The notes under the pieces are model-generated. The model was given only the letters and a program-made list of their open reading frames with translations, ran no database searches and was not told where the DNA came from. Both the position numbers and the translations under genes were made by a program. A stretch of 64,000 bases of DNA from Lentinula raphanica (lineage: Eukaryota > Basidiomycota > Agaricomycetes > Agaricales > Omphalotaceae). Shown here one piece after another: positions 44,294 through 54,900 of this stretch (positions are counted from its first letter, which is position 1; every line of letters begins with the position of its first letter). The stretch lies in the NCBI GenBank assembly GCA_027919835.1, contig JANVFP010000039.1:351001-415000 (forward strand). The letters run 5' to 3'.

Positions 44294-44548
44294 GCAGTCG
44301 GAAAGCAACATTTACAAAGCGTCTGCCGAGCATAAGATACTCATGATACTCAGTCGTTAATCGGAGTCTAATATCAATCGCTCAGACAAACCTCAACCTA
44401 TGGATTCCATTCCATTAGCGAACTATAGTTTCCTAGTATAGTCCATTGAGGAATGAAAACACTGACACACTGCGGTTCGAGGGGAGTGACATTGTTACTT
44501 GCCCGACGACACAACGTTCCACAAAAGAAAAACGCTGACACAGGATTC

Positions 44549-44868
44549 ATAATGGAGAGAACGGTTTGTCGGACATCCAATGGGATGACAGTATTTTCAG
44601 CATAGTTGCTTCTAAGTGCTAAGATGGCTTACAGTAGAAAATTCCCTTCCACAATTTGATCATCTCGGACTTGGGCAGTTCACCTTGTGATTCATCTGAG
44701 AGAAAGACGGAAAGGGTTTTGAGGGGTTCGTCGCGAGTTTTCTTTCCAGTTGCAACACTCCCATTGAGTCCACAAAAACCTAAGAAGGGTTCTAAGATAA
44801 CCCATACCTGTTGACGCCAGATACTTATTCAAAGGTGGAACATTGCTAGATGACACTGAGGCAGTCAT
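44549..44868 (-). pseudogene. N-terminal relic of RRP1/NOP52 (rRNA processing)
   Basis: On the minus strand the ATG at 44868 starts MTASVSSSNVPPLNKYLAST. After an intron (GTATGG...CTTAG) the second exon (44779-44633) ends TLSVFLSDESQGELPKSEM and then IKLWKGIFY, and a further piece reads WMSDKPFS before TGA. These are the first blocks of RRP1/NOP52, a nucleolar protein for 27S pre-rRNA processing. Nothing beyond the first 70 or so residues is present. Conserved residues are changed and the frame stops early, so this is a relic. Confidence 0.7.
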
Positions 44869-45019
44869 GATGGTCACTGAGTAGGACTGCAGTGGTCGAA
44901 TGACATAATCTCCCAATCTTTCTTCTTCAAGTACTCGACTCCTCCGAGTCCCTTCAACAACCGTCAATTATCCTCAGATGAAATCTCCTATCACTTGTTA
45001 CGGTTAGGCTTCGGTCATT

Positions 45020-45330
45020 ATGTTAGCTCGCATATCGCCCGCTTCCACCGGCCGTCCTGCTCAAGATGTTAAGATCAAACTACAACAATACGAAGAAATT
45101 GAGGGCAGTGCATTCGTGTTCAATCCTTTAGCTGAGGGGTCAGTTTGACCATTGAGAATACGGTGGATATCTGAATACCCCTCTCCTGCAGGGAAACAGA
45201 CTCTGATGGATGTACCAACCTCTTGCCTCCGACAGCCGAGTCTGCAGAGACCAAGGATCTATTAAATCCTGGGCTATATAAAATGATATTCAGAACCACG
45301 GACAGCCACCGCCAGTGACCTTCATGCATT
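45020..45330 (+). pseudogene. Relic of 5-hydroxyisourate hydrolase (transthyretin-like)
   Basis: An open segment from 45020 reads TGRPAQDVKIKLQQYEEIEG and NPLAEG. After an intron-like gap, a second segment (from about 45190) reads TDSDGCTNLLPPTAES and NPGLYKMIFRTTD. This is the pattern of HIU hydrolase, which acts after uricase in urate breakdown (RP.DV...L, LAEG.TDSDGRC, GLYKM.F.T). The conserved Arg after DG is lost. The frame does not join cleanly and the C-terminal YRGS end is missing. Confidence 0.6.
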
Positions 45331-45399
45331 TGGCAATTTGTGATGATCATGAAAGTGTCTTCAGCTTCTTTTATCGTGCATGATGTGAGCGTTCTTGAT

Positions 45400-46190
45400 A
45401 GATCTTCCAATCATCGACCTCGACCTCTTCCTAGGCCAATCTGAAGATGATCCAGCTGTGCAGAAGGAATGCCAGAAAGTGAGCTTCTGCTTGGCAAACA
45501 TAGCTATTTGTTGCTGATTGGACACGAATATGATGATATCTACAAGGCAACAGATGCGTTGATCACCTTCGGCGCGTTGATTCTATGCGATTCGCGCAAT
45601 TCGGAAAGCAATGACTCCACATTCCTCGACCTGCTCGAAGGTTACTTTGCCCAGCCGCAGTCTAACATTCAGAAAGACGAGCACGGGCCAGATTTGAACT
45701 ATCAAGTGGAGTCACTTTAGAGAACACAGAGAAGTCCAAATGCGCTGTGGACGAGTCTTGCCTCCGCATCATCGAGCTCCTGGAACCATCCGAACATCCT
45801 TTAGAGATCGGTGCACACTCTCCGGATCCTAAATGTAGATTGTTTTGCGAGATGAGCCAAAAGCCGCCCTACGACACGCGATTTCCTGGCCTAAATGCTG
45901 TGAATGTCCTTTCTCAGAATGAGCATATCAAGGCAAGGTGGTCAACTACAAAGGAAAGTTGGGGAATTCGATGAAGCAGGCGGACGTCTATCTCGAACCC
46001 TCGTCGAACGTTGATGGAATATCGGATGCTCTTATTAAACTAGGGTGGAAACTTTCACTGATGCGGACAACTCTGGAATGCATACAAACCGATGCTATTC
46101 CTTCCACTGGACTTCCATCCGAATTGCAGCGGAACACTTAGTCCGTTGTAAGTGGTTTCGCCAAGCAGTATGGTGCGAAGTTTGGCTGAC
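45400..46190 (+). pseudogene. Relic of a fungal 2OG-Fe(II) oxygenase (isopenicillin-N-synthase-like)
   Basis: Fragments in several frames follow one another. They are DALITFGALILCDSR and FLDLLEGYFAQPQ (45550-45660), ENTEKSKCAVDESCLRIIE (45720-45780), AHSPDPKCRLFCEM and PPYDTRFPGLNAVNV (45810-45900), EHIKARW, then GNSMKQAD (about 45960). This resembles the N-terminal half of the large fungal isopenicillin-N-synthase-like oxygenase group. Stops at 45718 and 45972 and the absence of the catalytic H-x-D half make it non-functional. The identity rests on memory of the family pattern. Confidence 0.5.
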
Positions 46191-46215
46191 GATCTTCGTC
46201 ATAGTACAAGATATT

Positions 46216-46230
46216 CACCGTGGCACGGTG
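46216..46230. repeat. Palindrome CACCGTGGCACGGTG, copy 1
   Basis: A 7-bp stem palindrome followed by TGTGCTCGCGAAGC. It recurs at 51207-51221 with the same following sequence (one change), so it is part of a dispersed repeat. Confidence 0.7.
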
Positions 46231-46525
46231 ATGTGCTCGCGAAGCTTAATCCCAGTTGAATGTATAGTACTCTGAAATACCTCAGAAGATGAAGGGGCAA
46301 AAGCACGAAACTCACCATGAATGTGCCATGCTCCCAGTTTCTCCCTAAACACACAAAACTCAAAATTTGAGCTCATCACATCATTCAAAAGCGTGTAAAC
46401 CAGTTGAGGCAGTTGAGGCGAGCATAAATCTGAGAGCACTAAGAAAAAGATGAGGATTTGAAGGCAGAACCAAGCATATTATCTGAAAACGAGCAAAATT
46501 CAGATTCTATCGTAGCTCCGTTTTT

Positions 46526-46600
46526 GCCAAACAAGTACAAACTCAGACCACACTCTACGGACCTCACATGAAACGACTTGCTTCGCTTCGCTCGCAAAAA
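46526..46600. repeat. 75-bp dispersed repeat, copy 1
   Basis: The segment from GCCAAACAAGTACAAACTCA to GCTTCGCTCGCAAAA recurs at 51637-51711 with only a few changes. In both places it lies upstream of a large gene (FunK1 here, JmjC-B there). In both places the palindrome CACCGTGGCACGGTG lies a few hundred bases before it. Confidence 0.85.
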
Positions 46601-46812
46601 CGCGGACCCATAGTCGCGGTAGTAGTTTAGAAGTCAAGGAAAGATGATGATGACAAATCCGGAAATATGCAAGATAAAGATAAGATAACTTCCTTATGAC
46701 TCATGAGGACGGTGAGATTGTATCCCACCCTCTTCCCTCTCCCTTCGAGCTTTGTTGAATCGTCTCTCTATTCCAAGAATACCAGGAAATACTACCTAGT
46801 ACTTAGTACACG

Positions 46813-49027
46813 ATGGCTGGCAATCATTCTGAAGACGATCAGGTGACCAAGACGCGGTTTCGCACGCCAGAGCCACCCGAATCAGTCAATCCTGAATCTC
46901 AACCACCACCATCGACTCCTCGCTCTCACTCACAACCGTTACCCTTTCGCTCTTACCCTTACTCAAACTTTACTCCTGCCTCTAAAGTCAAAGCCGCAGT
47001 GTCTCCCGAATTCCGTGCCGCTTCGAAGGTAGAGACTAGAAGAAAACTCATCTTGGAATCAGACGTGCCCAAGATGATTCCGGAAATTCCTTGGCAGGAC
47101 TATTTCGACCGTATCTTGCCTCCGCTACCGAAACAACTCGAGGGCAAAGTTGAAGACGTTTTACAGAGATTGGAGGCCAATGGCACAATTCTCCATGATC
47201 GGTGGAAGGCTTTTCCAGTGGATCCCGCGTTAGCCAATGAAACCGAACAAACGGTTTTTCATCGCCTGACTCAAGTTTACGACGCTGTCGTCGATGCTGC
47301 CACACAGATTGATAACGCTCTGAGGCCGACGTTCGGTCTTGTAGTGAATGGCAACGTTGCCATGCAATCAGATCGGGGGACCAGCTCTCGACCCGATGCG
47401 TTCCTCAAGCTATATCCAGATTTAGCGAGCCAATCTTCGCGCGTACTGAGAAATAGTACCAACCTGCAGAGATCTCGACAGCTGGAGAACGGACCACACT
47501 ACGTTTACGATATTGCAAATCCGCAGCAATTCAAGCTGAACGATGATACGGACGATACTGACGATGTGCGTTTCTTTTCATTCAACAACTCGAACCACTC
47601 TAACATTTCCACAGGATGTCGCCAAGCTTGTGTATGACATGCAGCAAGTACTCGCACTAGATCCTTGTAGACGGTTCACTCTTGGAGCTACCATTGAAAA
47701 CCGCACAATGCGACTGTGGTTCCTCAGCCGTGCAACGTTACTGAAGACCAAACCTTTCAACTTCATAAAGGTACGTTGTCTTTCACCTCTTCGTTGTTCG
47801 CATCGAATCGTTGATGTCCGCTCATTCACAGGACCGCCATCAGCTCGTCCACTATTTCCTCTCCCTGGCCTTCTCCTCTACCACTGATATGGGCTGGGAT
47901 CCAACCATGGAGTTCTCACATTACGATCGAAATAAACGACGACAATACAAGATCAAGGTCAACAGTCAAATCTTCACCACCGTCAAGGTTCTATCTGACG
48001 TCTCGGCCGATAGTCCGCTGGGTCGTGCTACAAGGGTCTGGAAAGTTTTGGATTCCAGTAATAAGATACGAGTTCTTAAAGACGTCTGGCTAGAGTCTGA
48101 TCGCAAGCAAGAACACGAGATCCACCAGGCAATCCTTGCGAGCGTGGAAGAGTACGATCAGGCCAACAAGCGCAATTATCGTGAACCGCTGGAGAAACGC
48201 ATGTTGAGACCGTTGGCGTACGGCAAAGTTCCGGTCGTCGATCATAAGATCGACGACACCACCGTCGTCATGCTCCGCGGATACGACTTGTTTAATGTTT
48301 CTCCCGTTGACCTCATCACGTCGAAAATCCCAGCTAACCCAGCCGCTCAGTCCACGGGTTTCAGCATGCCGCGCGATAGAGATTCCACTCATCTGACCAC
48401 CGAACCGAATACCAATTACACTCAAGAACCCGAAGCTTCCAGCCAAGAATCCGAAGCTTCCAGCCAAGAATCCGAAGCTTCCAGCCAAGAATCCGAACCA
48501 ATAATGTCGACCAATGTGGCTAAACGTAGGGTGAGAAACCACTCTCACCATCATCGGTACCATTATCGAATTGTATTCGAACAATGCGCAACCACCATCT
48601 ACAACGAGCGAAGTTTGGGAAACACCCTGCGTGCATTAATCGAAGTTGTCCGTGGTAAGTGAATCCAGCAAGAATTCGTGAAGTATTCCCAGAAGCTGAA
48701 GTTGTTTGTATCCTAATGTAGCTCTTCGGATCCTTCATCTCGTTGGCTGGATCCATCGTGATATTAGCGGGGGGAACATCTACTGGTTTGCGGATGGAAA
48801 AATCGGTCTTTTGGGTGATTTTGAATATGCCACCCATCTCAAGGAACCGAGACGACATAATGTACGGACTGTATGTGACATCTTGTTTATTGTGAGGTGA
48901 TGATAACAATTTTGAACCACGTTCGTCAGGGCACGCCTTTTTTCATGGCTGCTGAAACCCTTGCCAATGGCTACTTGTTCACTGGGGTTCGACCAGATCG
49001 GAACGCTGATGAAGGGAAGCAGAAGGA

Positions 49028-49058
<31 letters not shown>

Positions 49059-49743
49059 TTTATTCCGTTTGAGCCCCAGATAGACACCGAAACCCCCGTT
49101 GTCTCAGGCAAGACATCACATCCTTCATTCTCGCACAACCCTTTACATGATCTGGAATCTATCTGGTGGATCTTGGTCTACATCCTGTTCTTCAACGATG
49201 ACGCGTGCAAACCGTCGGAAAATTCAAAGACTCGTCAAGAGCGGATGGACGAATTGTTTCATGGGACGCTTGAAATAGCACGCCGTTTATTGTTCCTGAC
49301 ACAATCCGCTCATTTGGATGAGGCGAAGGGATATCTTTCACCTTCATTCGCTCCTGCCATTGAAGTCCTCAAAGAGTTGGCCCTGCTGTTGACTGCTGCA
49401 TATTACACATCGGAGCAGCAGTACAATACCACCCAGAAGATCGACGACGAAGGTTTCAAAATTCATAGTCGCTTCTGGAAGTCTCTGACTTCCAAACTTT
49501 TAAACTCGTTATGGGGAATAACGTTAGTGCCTGTGAAAGACGATGGCAAGAAAAGGACGAACCCGGGGCCGCCCGAGACGGAGCCTCCAGCAAAACGTTC
49601 ACAGTGAGTCGTATCTATGTGGAACGATGACAATCTTGAATGCTGATTGGTCTCTACTCGTTCACAGCACATCTGTACCTCCGTCTCTGAAACTGAAAGG
49701 GTCGAAATCGAATAGAGGGAGGAACAATGCTAGTCGACGTTGA
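46813..49743 (+). CDS. FunK1-type protein kinase
   Basis: Exons are 46813-47565, 47615-47770, 47832-48655, 48722-48870, 48930-49603 and 49668-49743, all GT-AG and frame-consistent. The N-terminus is Ser/Pro-rich. The kinase fold is split by insertions, as in FunK1, a family expanded in Agaricomycetes. It has RVWKVLDSSNKIRVLKDVW with the likely Lys, then an inserted EASSQES repeat (48430-48500). The catalytic loop WIHRDISGGNIYWF is followed by GLLGDFEYA (DFE instead of DFG) and GTPFFMAAE (activation end), then a poly-Asp insert (49028-49061) and HDLESIWWILVY. A basic tail follows. Substrates are unknown. All key motifs are present, so it may be active. Confidence 0.88.
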
Positions 49744-50204
49744 TTTGAACATGATCTAGTACTATGTTCGCATCTTTTGTGTGCCATTGATGATTAACGA
49801 CGCTCTTATTCTTGCATAGGATCGCGATCTAACTGTATTTTTCAAACCAGGATTTCCTCAACCATCTCATTCGTCCTCATTAATGTATTTGCAGTACTTC
49901 ATTATAATACCCATTCACGTTCAACTAACAGTCATCTTGATTGTGCTCTCCATTGCTGCAAAATAGTCAGTGTGCATCGGATGTAGTCGAAACCTGGTCG
50001 AAATAGTGTTGTTTGCATTGCTGACAGCTTATGAAAGATCATCGACATCGAGAGCTTCGTTTCATGCCCTTCTTTTCAATGTTGATTTTTGAATTTCAAC
50101 CTCTCTATCTTCGGGAGGACCTGTTGACTATTTACATGATCGCGATCATGAAAGAGAGCAGGTGTCCGCCACGCCAGGGGCCACCCCTGTCCTGGATTTT
50201 GAAC

Positions 50205-51535
50205 CATCACTATCGAACTCTCACTCATTCACTCACAACCGACTCACAACTGCTCACCTTTTCCTCTCACTCAAGCTCTCTCCACACTCCCTCCTCAAGA
50301 CTCAAAGCTGCTGTTTCTTCTGACCTTCGTACGACTTCCGACGTTGAGACCTGTTGAGACCGACACTCGTTGTGGGATCAGACGTCTCCCAGATGATTCC
50401 GGAAATTCCTTTGCAAGACTATTTCGACTATGTCTTGCCTCCGCTACCAGCTAAACTCGTGGACATATTTGAATGTATCATACAGACTTTGGAGAACAAC
50501 GAGGCAATTCGCTGTAATTGATGGGTTTTTCCGGTGGATTCAGCGTCAGACAATGAAGACGAAAACCCAGTTTCTCATCTCCTGAGTTCTACAACGCTGT
50601 TGTGAATGCTGCTCAAGATATCGATGATTCCCTGGAACTGACATTTGGTCTCGTAGTCAATGGCAATAACCCCGTATACTCAGATCGAGGGGTCAGCTCT
50701 CGACCCAATGCGTTCCTCAAATTGAACCCGAAGTTAGCAAGTCAATCTTCAGAAGGATTGAGATATGCTCCCGTCGCGCAAAGAACTCAACAGTTGCAGA
50801 ATGGCGAAAACTTTGTTTATGATTCTTGCTACAGCGAGGCCTACTCTGACCTCTTTACAGGATGTCGCCAAGCTTTGTTTACGACAGGCAACAAATACTC
50901 GCACTGAATCCTTGTAGACGGTTCGCTCTCGGACTCAGCTACCATTGGAAATCGCACAATGCGACTGTGGTTCCTCAGCCGTGCAACGTTACTGAAGACT
51001 AAACCTTTCGACTTCATAAAGGTACGTTGTCATCAATCTTTGTTACAGGCATAGGATCTTGACGTGTTTTTCATTCACAGGACCGTTGCCAACTGATCCA
51101 CTATTTCCTCTCCCTTGCCTTCGCCTCTCCCACTGACATGGGCTGGGATCCAACCGTGGAGTTCTCACAGTGACAGTCAATCCGGGCGACGACAATACAA
51201 GGTATACACCGTGGCACGGTGCTGTGCTCGGGAAGCTAAATCCCAGTTCGAGTACGTTGGATTTTAATCCCAGTTTGAGTACGATGGAGCTGTCACAATT
51301 TGAGAATATATGCGTGAAGATAGTTGATCGTTGAGTTAGACAGTTGGATAAAGCAGTTGCATGACTACCAGGAGACCTTGCTGTATGAAGAGGAGGCATA
51401 CGTCGGAGGAGTTGAAAACAGATGAAAGACTCACTGATTTACACAACCACAAGATCAACGGAAAAAGTCAGATTTTCACGTATCAACACAGTTCAAAAGC
51501 AAACAGAATCATATAAGAGGGTGTAAAGAGGAAAA
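50205..51535 (+). pseudogene. Decayed FunK1 kinase copy, interrupted by a repeat
   Basis: From 50205 the sequence follows the FunK1 gene at 46813 (Ser/Pro start, PEIPLQDYFDYVLPPLP, DSLELTFGLVVNG, DRGVSSRPNAFLKLNP, LWFLSRATLLKTKPFDF) with frameshifts and stops. At 51202-51448 an unrelated stretch of about 247 bp interrupts it, flanked by ACAAG on both sides. The kinase homology resumes at about 51449 (AAGATCAACGG...) and fades. No catalytic loop remains. Confidence 0.8.
51202..51448. mobile_element. Small insertion within the FunK1 relic
   Basis: The kinase homology stops at ACAAG (51197-51201) and resumes at ACAAG (51449-51453), which looks like a 5-bp target duplication. The inserted 247 bp begin GTATACACCGTGGCACGGTG and encode nothing recognisable. 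The ends do not form an obvious inverted repeat, so the class is open. Confidence 0.5.
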
Positions 51536-51636
51536 TGGACAAGTTACAAGGTGAGAGACGAAGAAGTAAACAAGAGAGGATGCGATTGAATTTACATGAA
51601 CGTCCAGATGCAGGGCCGTTCCTTGTACGTGCAAAC

Positions 51637-51711
51637 GCCAAACAAGTACAAACCCAGACCACACTCTACGGACCTCACATGAAACCACTTGCTTCGCTTC
51701 GCTCGCAAAAA
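51637..51711. repeat. 75-bp dispersed repeat, copy 2
   Basis: Second copy of the repeat at 46526-46600. It ends about 15 bp before the hairpin that begins JmjC cassette B. Confidence 0.85.
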
Positions 51712-51725
51712 AAAATGCGATGGCT

Positions 51726-51765
51726 GTGGGCGTTAAACTACTTGTCTCAGTAGTTTAGCGCCCAC
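51726..51765. repeat. Hairpin at the left end of JmjC cassette B
   Basis: GTGGGCGTTAAACTACTT and CAGTAGTTTAGCGCCCAC pair at 16/18 around a 4-nt loop. It is the counterpart of 10579-10618 and lies 148 bp before the ATG. Similarity to cassette A begins here. Confidence 0.8.
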
Positions 51766-51912
51766 TCACGAATCATAATGATGTAAGCGGCATCAGGTGC
51801 CTTGGCCTCGTGGCTGCTTTGTCAGCTTCTTTTTAAGACCTCAAAATTTTCAAGTTCGTTTTCCAACTCCCACTCGCCGTTCACTCCACAGAACCAACCC
51901 AATCCACAGGAA

Positions 51913-54900
51913 ATGAGTGAAATTGCGAATGAGGGCTTACAAAAGCTAATACTTCATCACAATGACAATAGTGAGATTGCCAACCTCGACCACGTAAGTC
52001 CATGAGAAATCCAAGTTTGTTTCAGATGTTATGTACCCTTAACTCGCACTTTCAGCCTTTAGCACGTCTATTAAGGAACCAGCGCGATGAGATATCCTCA
52101 AATGTGGCATTTACAGCCATCACACGCGCTCAGAATCCCCAACGCTCTCTCACTTACGCCGATTGGGCCCCAGTTGGGTCATACTGGCTTGGCCTACGGG
52201 CGCTTCATGTGCTTACCCACCCAGAGCTGCCGTTGATACCGTTTGGCGCGGAAAGGGCACCACTTCCTCCTATGAAGGCAACGTTGACAGGGCCAGTAAG
52301 TGACATTGAAGTGAACTGCACTACATTCTCACAACCACTGACTGACTGATCTTAGCTGGGGCCGTTGTTGAAAGATGGAGGATGGGTTGCTGTTGTTAAT
52401 CAGGCTCGTAAGGCCGTCAACAGATGGCACCAGAAGAAAGGTACTCCATCGGCAAACGGCACCCTACATCCCATGCAACAAATGCTCGATCACATTGACC
52501 AGTATGCCGGAAAAGAGGATTACACGAAAATAGTGCAGAATCTCTATTTCGCAGCTCTGCATCTCGCATGGTTAGAACAGGACTCGAGCCACGGTGCTCG
52601 TATAGACTACCCTGAAACCGCTCAACAATTTTCTAATCACTTGCAGCGCATAGGCTCACAGTAAGTTGTCCACTATATGGTGCCTTGTACATGGTCTCTC
52701 AACTGCGTTGTAAGGTCTTGGACCTTACCATCGACCTTGCGAGGTTCGACTTACAAAGTCAACAATCTCCAATTTCCCCTCTTTCTCAGTCTCGCCGTCT
52801 CACCCCTGTTGCTGCTCCGGCCCACCTCCCTAACCCAAAACAGTTGTAATCGTGAGACTCTCTTACATGTTCGTATACAACATATTCTTGTGGATCGTAC
52901 ACTGAACTGACAAATTCTCAGGTTGCTTATGCTCTCGGACCCCATGAAGACCGTCCAGCTGTACTCAAGGAGATTGAGGCATGTATGTGGACCCACTTGA
53001 GACGGGTATCAAGAAATGAGATAAGTGCGAATGAGCTCCTGGACGTGTTGGTGAACAAGTTTTCTACGGATCTACTTGACACGGTGTCCAAGGTTGACAA
53101 CCAATTCTTCTCCCAAGGTATGTTATCTGTGCTTTGTTCTACACCTCACTTCCTTTGCTCAATCCGCCGTTCTGTACGATCTGCAGATTATGACGAGAGA
53201 CGAACTGACTTTGGCGGCGGCGGTTTCATTGAGGAAATGATTCGGGCAGGGACCCCATCACCTGTTGGGGAGACAGCTTACATCGAGAATGTGATTCGGG
53301 GAACAACCCCGGCTCCCACACGTCCGCGCTTTAGGCACCCTCAGCCCCCGACCCCTAGTCATTCCCCGCTTTCCCCAAGTCACATAGACCCTCCAATTCC
53401 AACTCAATTTCCACTGCGGAGTTCTTCACCTCCATCTCCATCTCCTTCCTCAAGCACTTCTTTCCGGATACCCGGCCCTTCCGTCACGGCCACTAATGAA
53501 CAGAGAATCCCGTCCCGGCGTCCTTTGTTGTTGCCCTTTGTGATAGAAGTTGAGGACGAGGAATCGCCTTTTCGAGTACGGCACCCTCTACAGATACACC
53601 ACCCCTCTGTTACAGACAGAGACCAGGATGAGGGTTCGGACATGCAGATTTCTGAATCAGAGGATAATGATTCTCCCCTGCTAGGTCCAAAACCAACCGT
53701 CGGCCTCAATGTTGAGCAACCTCCAATAGGCCGAACGGGAGACGTCTCCTCAGCGAAGGATGTTCAATTCCCGCCGCCGCCACAAAAAGAAGACAACGAT
53801 GATGAGACGATTGCCTCGGACAAGGAAGATCAACCCCCGCCAGACCAGCAGATGGAGGGCATCGTGGGAGACCAGTACGAACAGCCGCCGCAGCCGCCGC
53901 AAAGCAAAGACTCCGATGAAGAGATGAACGCCGCCGAGAAGGAAGATCAATTCCCCTCAGACAACCAGACAGAGGGCATTGAGGGAGAGCACCAGGAACT
54001 GCCGCCCCAAATCACAGAGCCCGATGAGGGGATGAACGCGTTCGAGAAGGAAAGTCAACTCCCTCCAGACAAGCAGATGAATGACACCGAGCGAGAGCAG
54101 CACGCACTGCCGCGGCCCCCGCCACAAAACAAAGAGGACAACACTGGGAAGATCGCCTCTGAGAAGGAAGATCAACCCCGCCCTCCAGACCAGCAGGTGA
54201 AGGAGATCGAGGGTGAACACCACCAACTGCCGCCTCCCTCGCAAAGCACAGAAGCCGGAGAGGAGATGAATGCCGAGGACAAGGAAGATCTTCCTGGCCT
54301 GGACCAGCAGATGAATGACATCGAGGGTGAGCAGCACGCACTGCCGCCGCCCCCGCCACAAAACAAAGAGGACAACACTGGGAAGATCGCCTCTGAGAAG
54401 GAAGATCAACCCCGCCCTCCAGACCAGCAGGTGAAGGAGATCGAGGGTGAACACCACCAACTGCCGCCTCCCTCGCAAAGCACAGAAGCCGGAGAGGAGA
54501 TGAATGCCGCGGACAAGGAAGATCTTCCTGGTCAGGACCAGCAGATGAATGACATCGAGGGTGAGCAGCACGCACTGCCGCCGCCCCCGCCACAAAACAA
54601 AGAGGACAACACTGGGAAGATCGCCTCTGAGAAGGAAGATCAACCCCGCCCTCCAGACCAGCAGGTGAAGGAGATCGAGGGTGAACACCACCAACTGCCG
54701 CCTCCCTCGCAAAGCACAGAAGCCGGAGAGGAGATGAATGCCGAGGACAAGGAAGATCTTCCTGGCCTGGACCAGCAGATGAATGACATCGAGGGTGAGC
54801 AGCACGCACTGCCGCCGCCCCCGCCACAAAACAAAGAGGACAACACTGGGAAGATCGCCTCTGAGAAGGAAGATCAACCCCGCCCTCCAGACCAGCAGGT

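Noticed and set aside
51202..51448. Helitron end (hairpin near the boundary)
   Set aside because: No TC start or CTRR end next to the palindrome. The flanking ACAAG repeat suggests target duplication, which Helitrons do not make.
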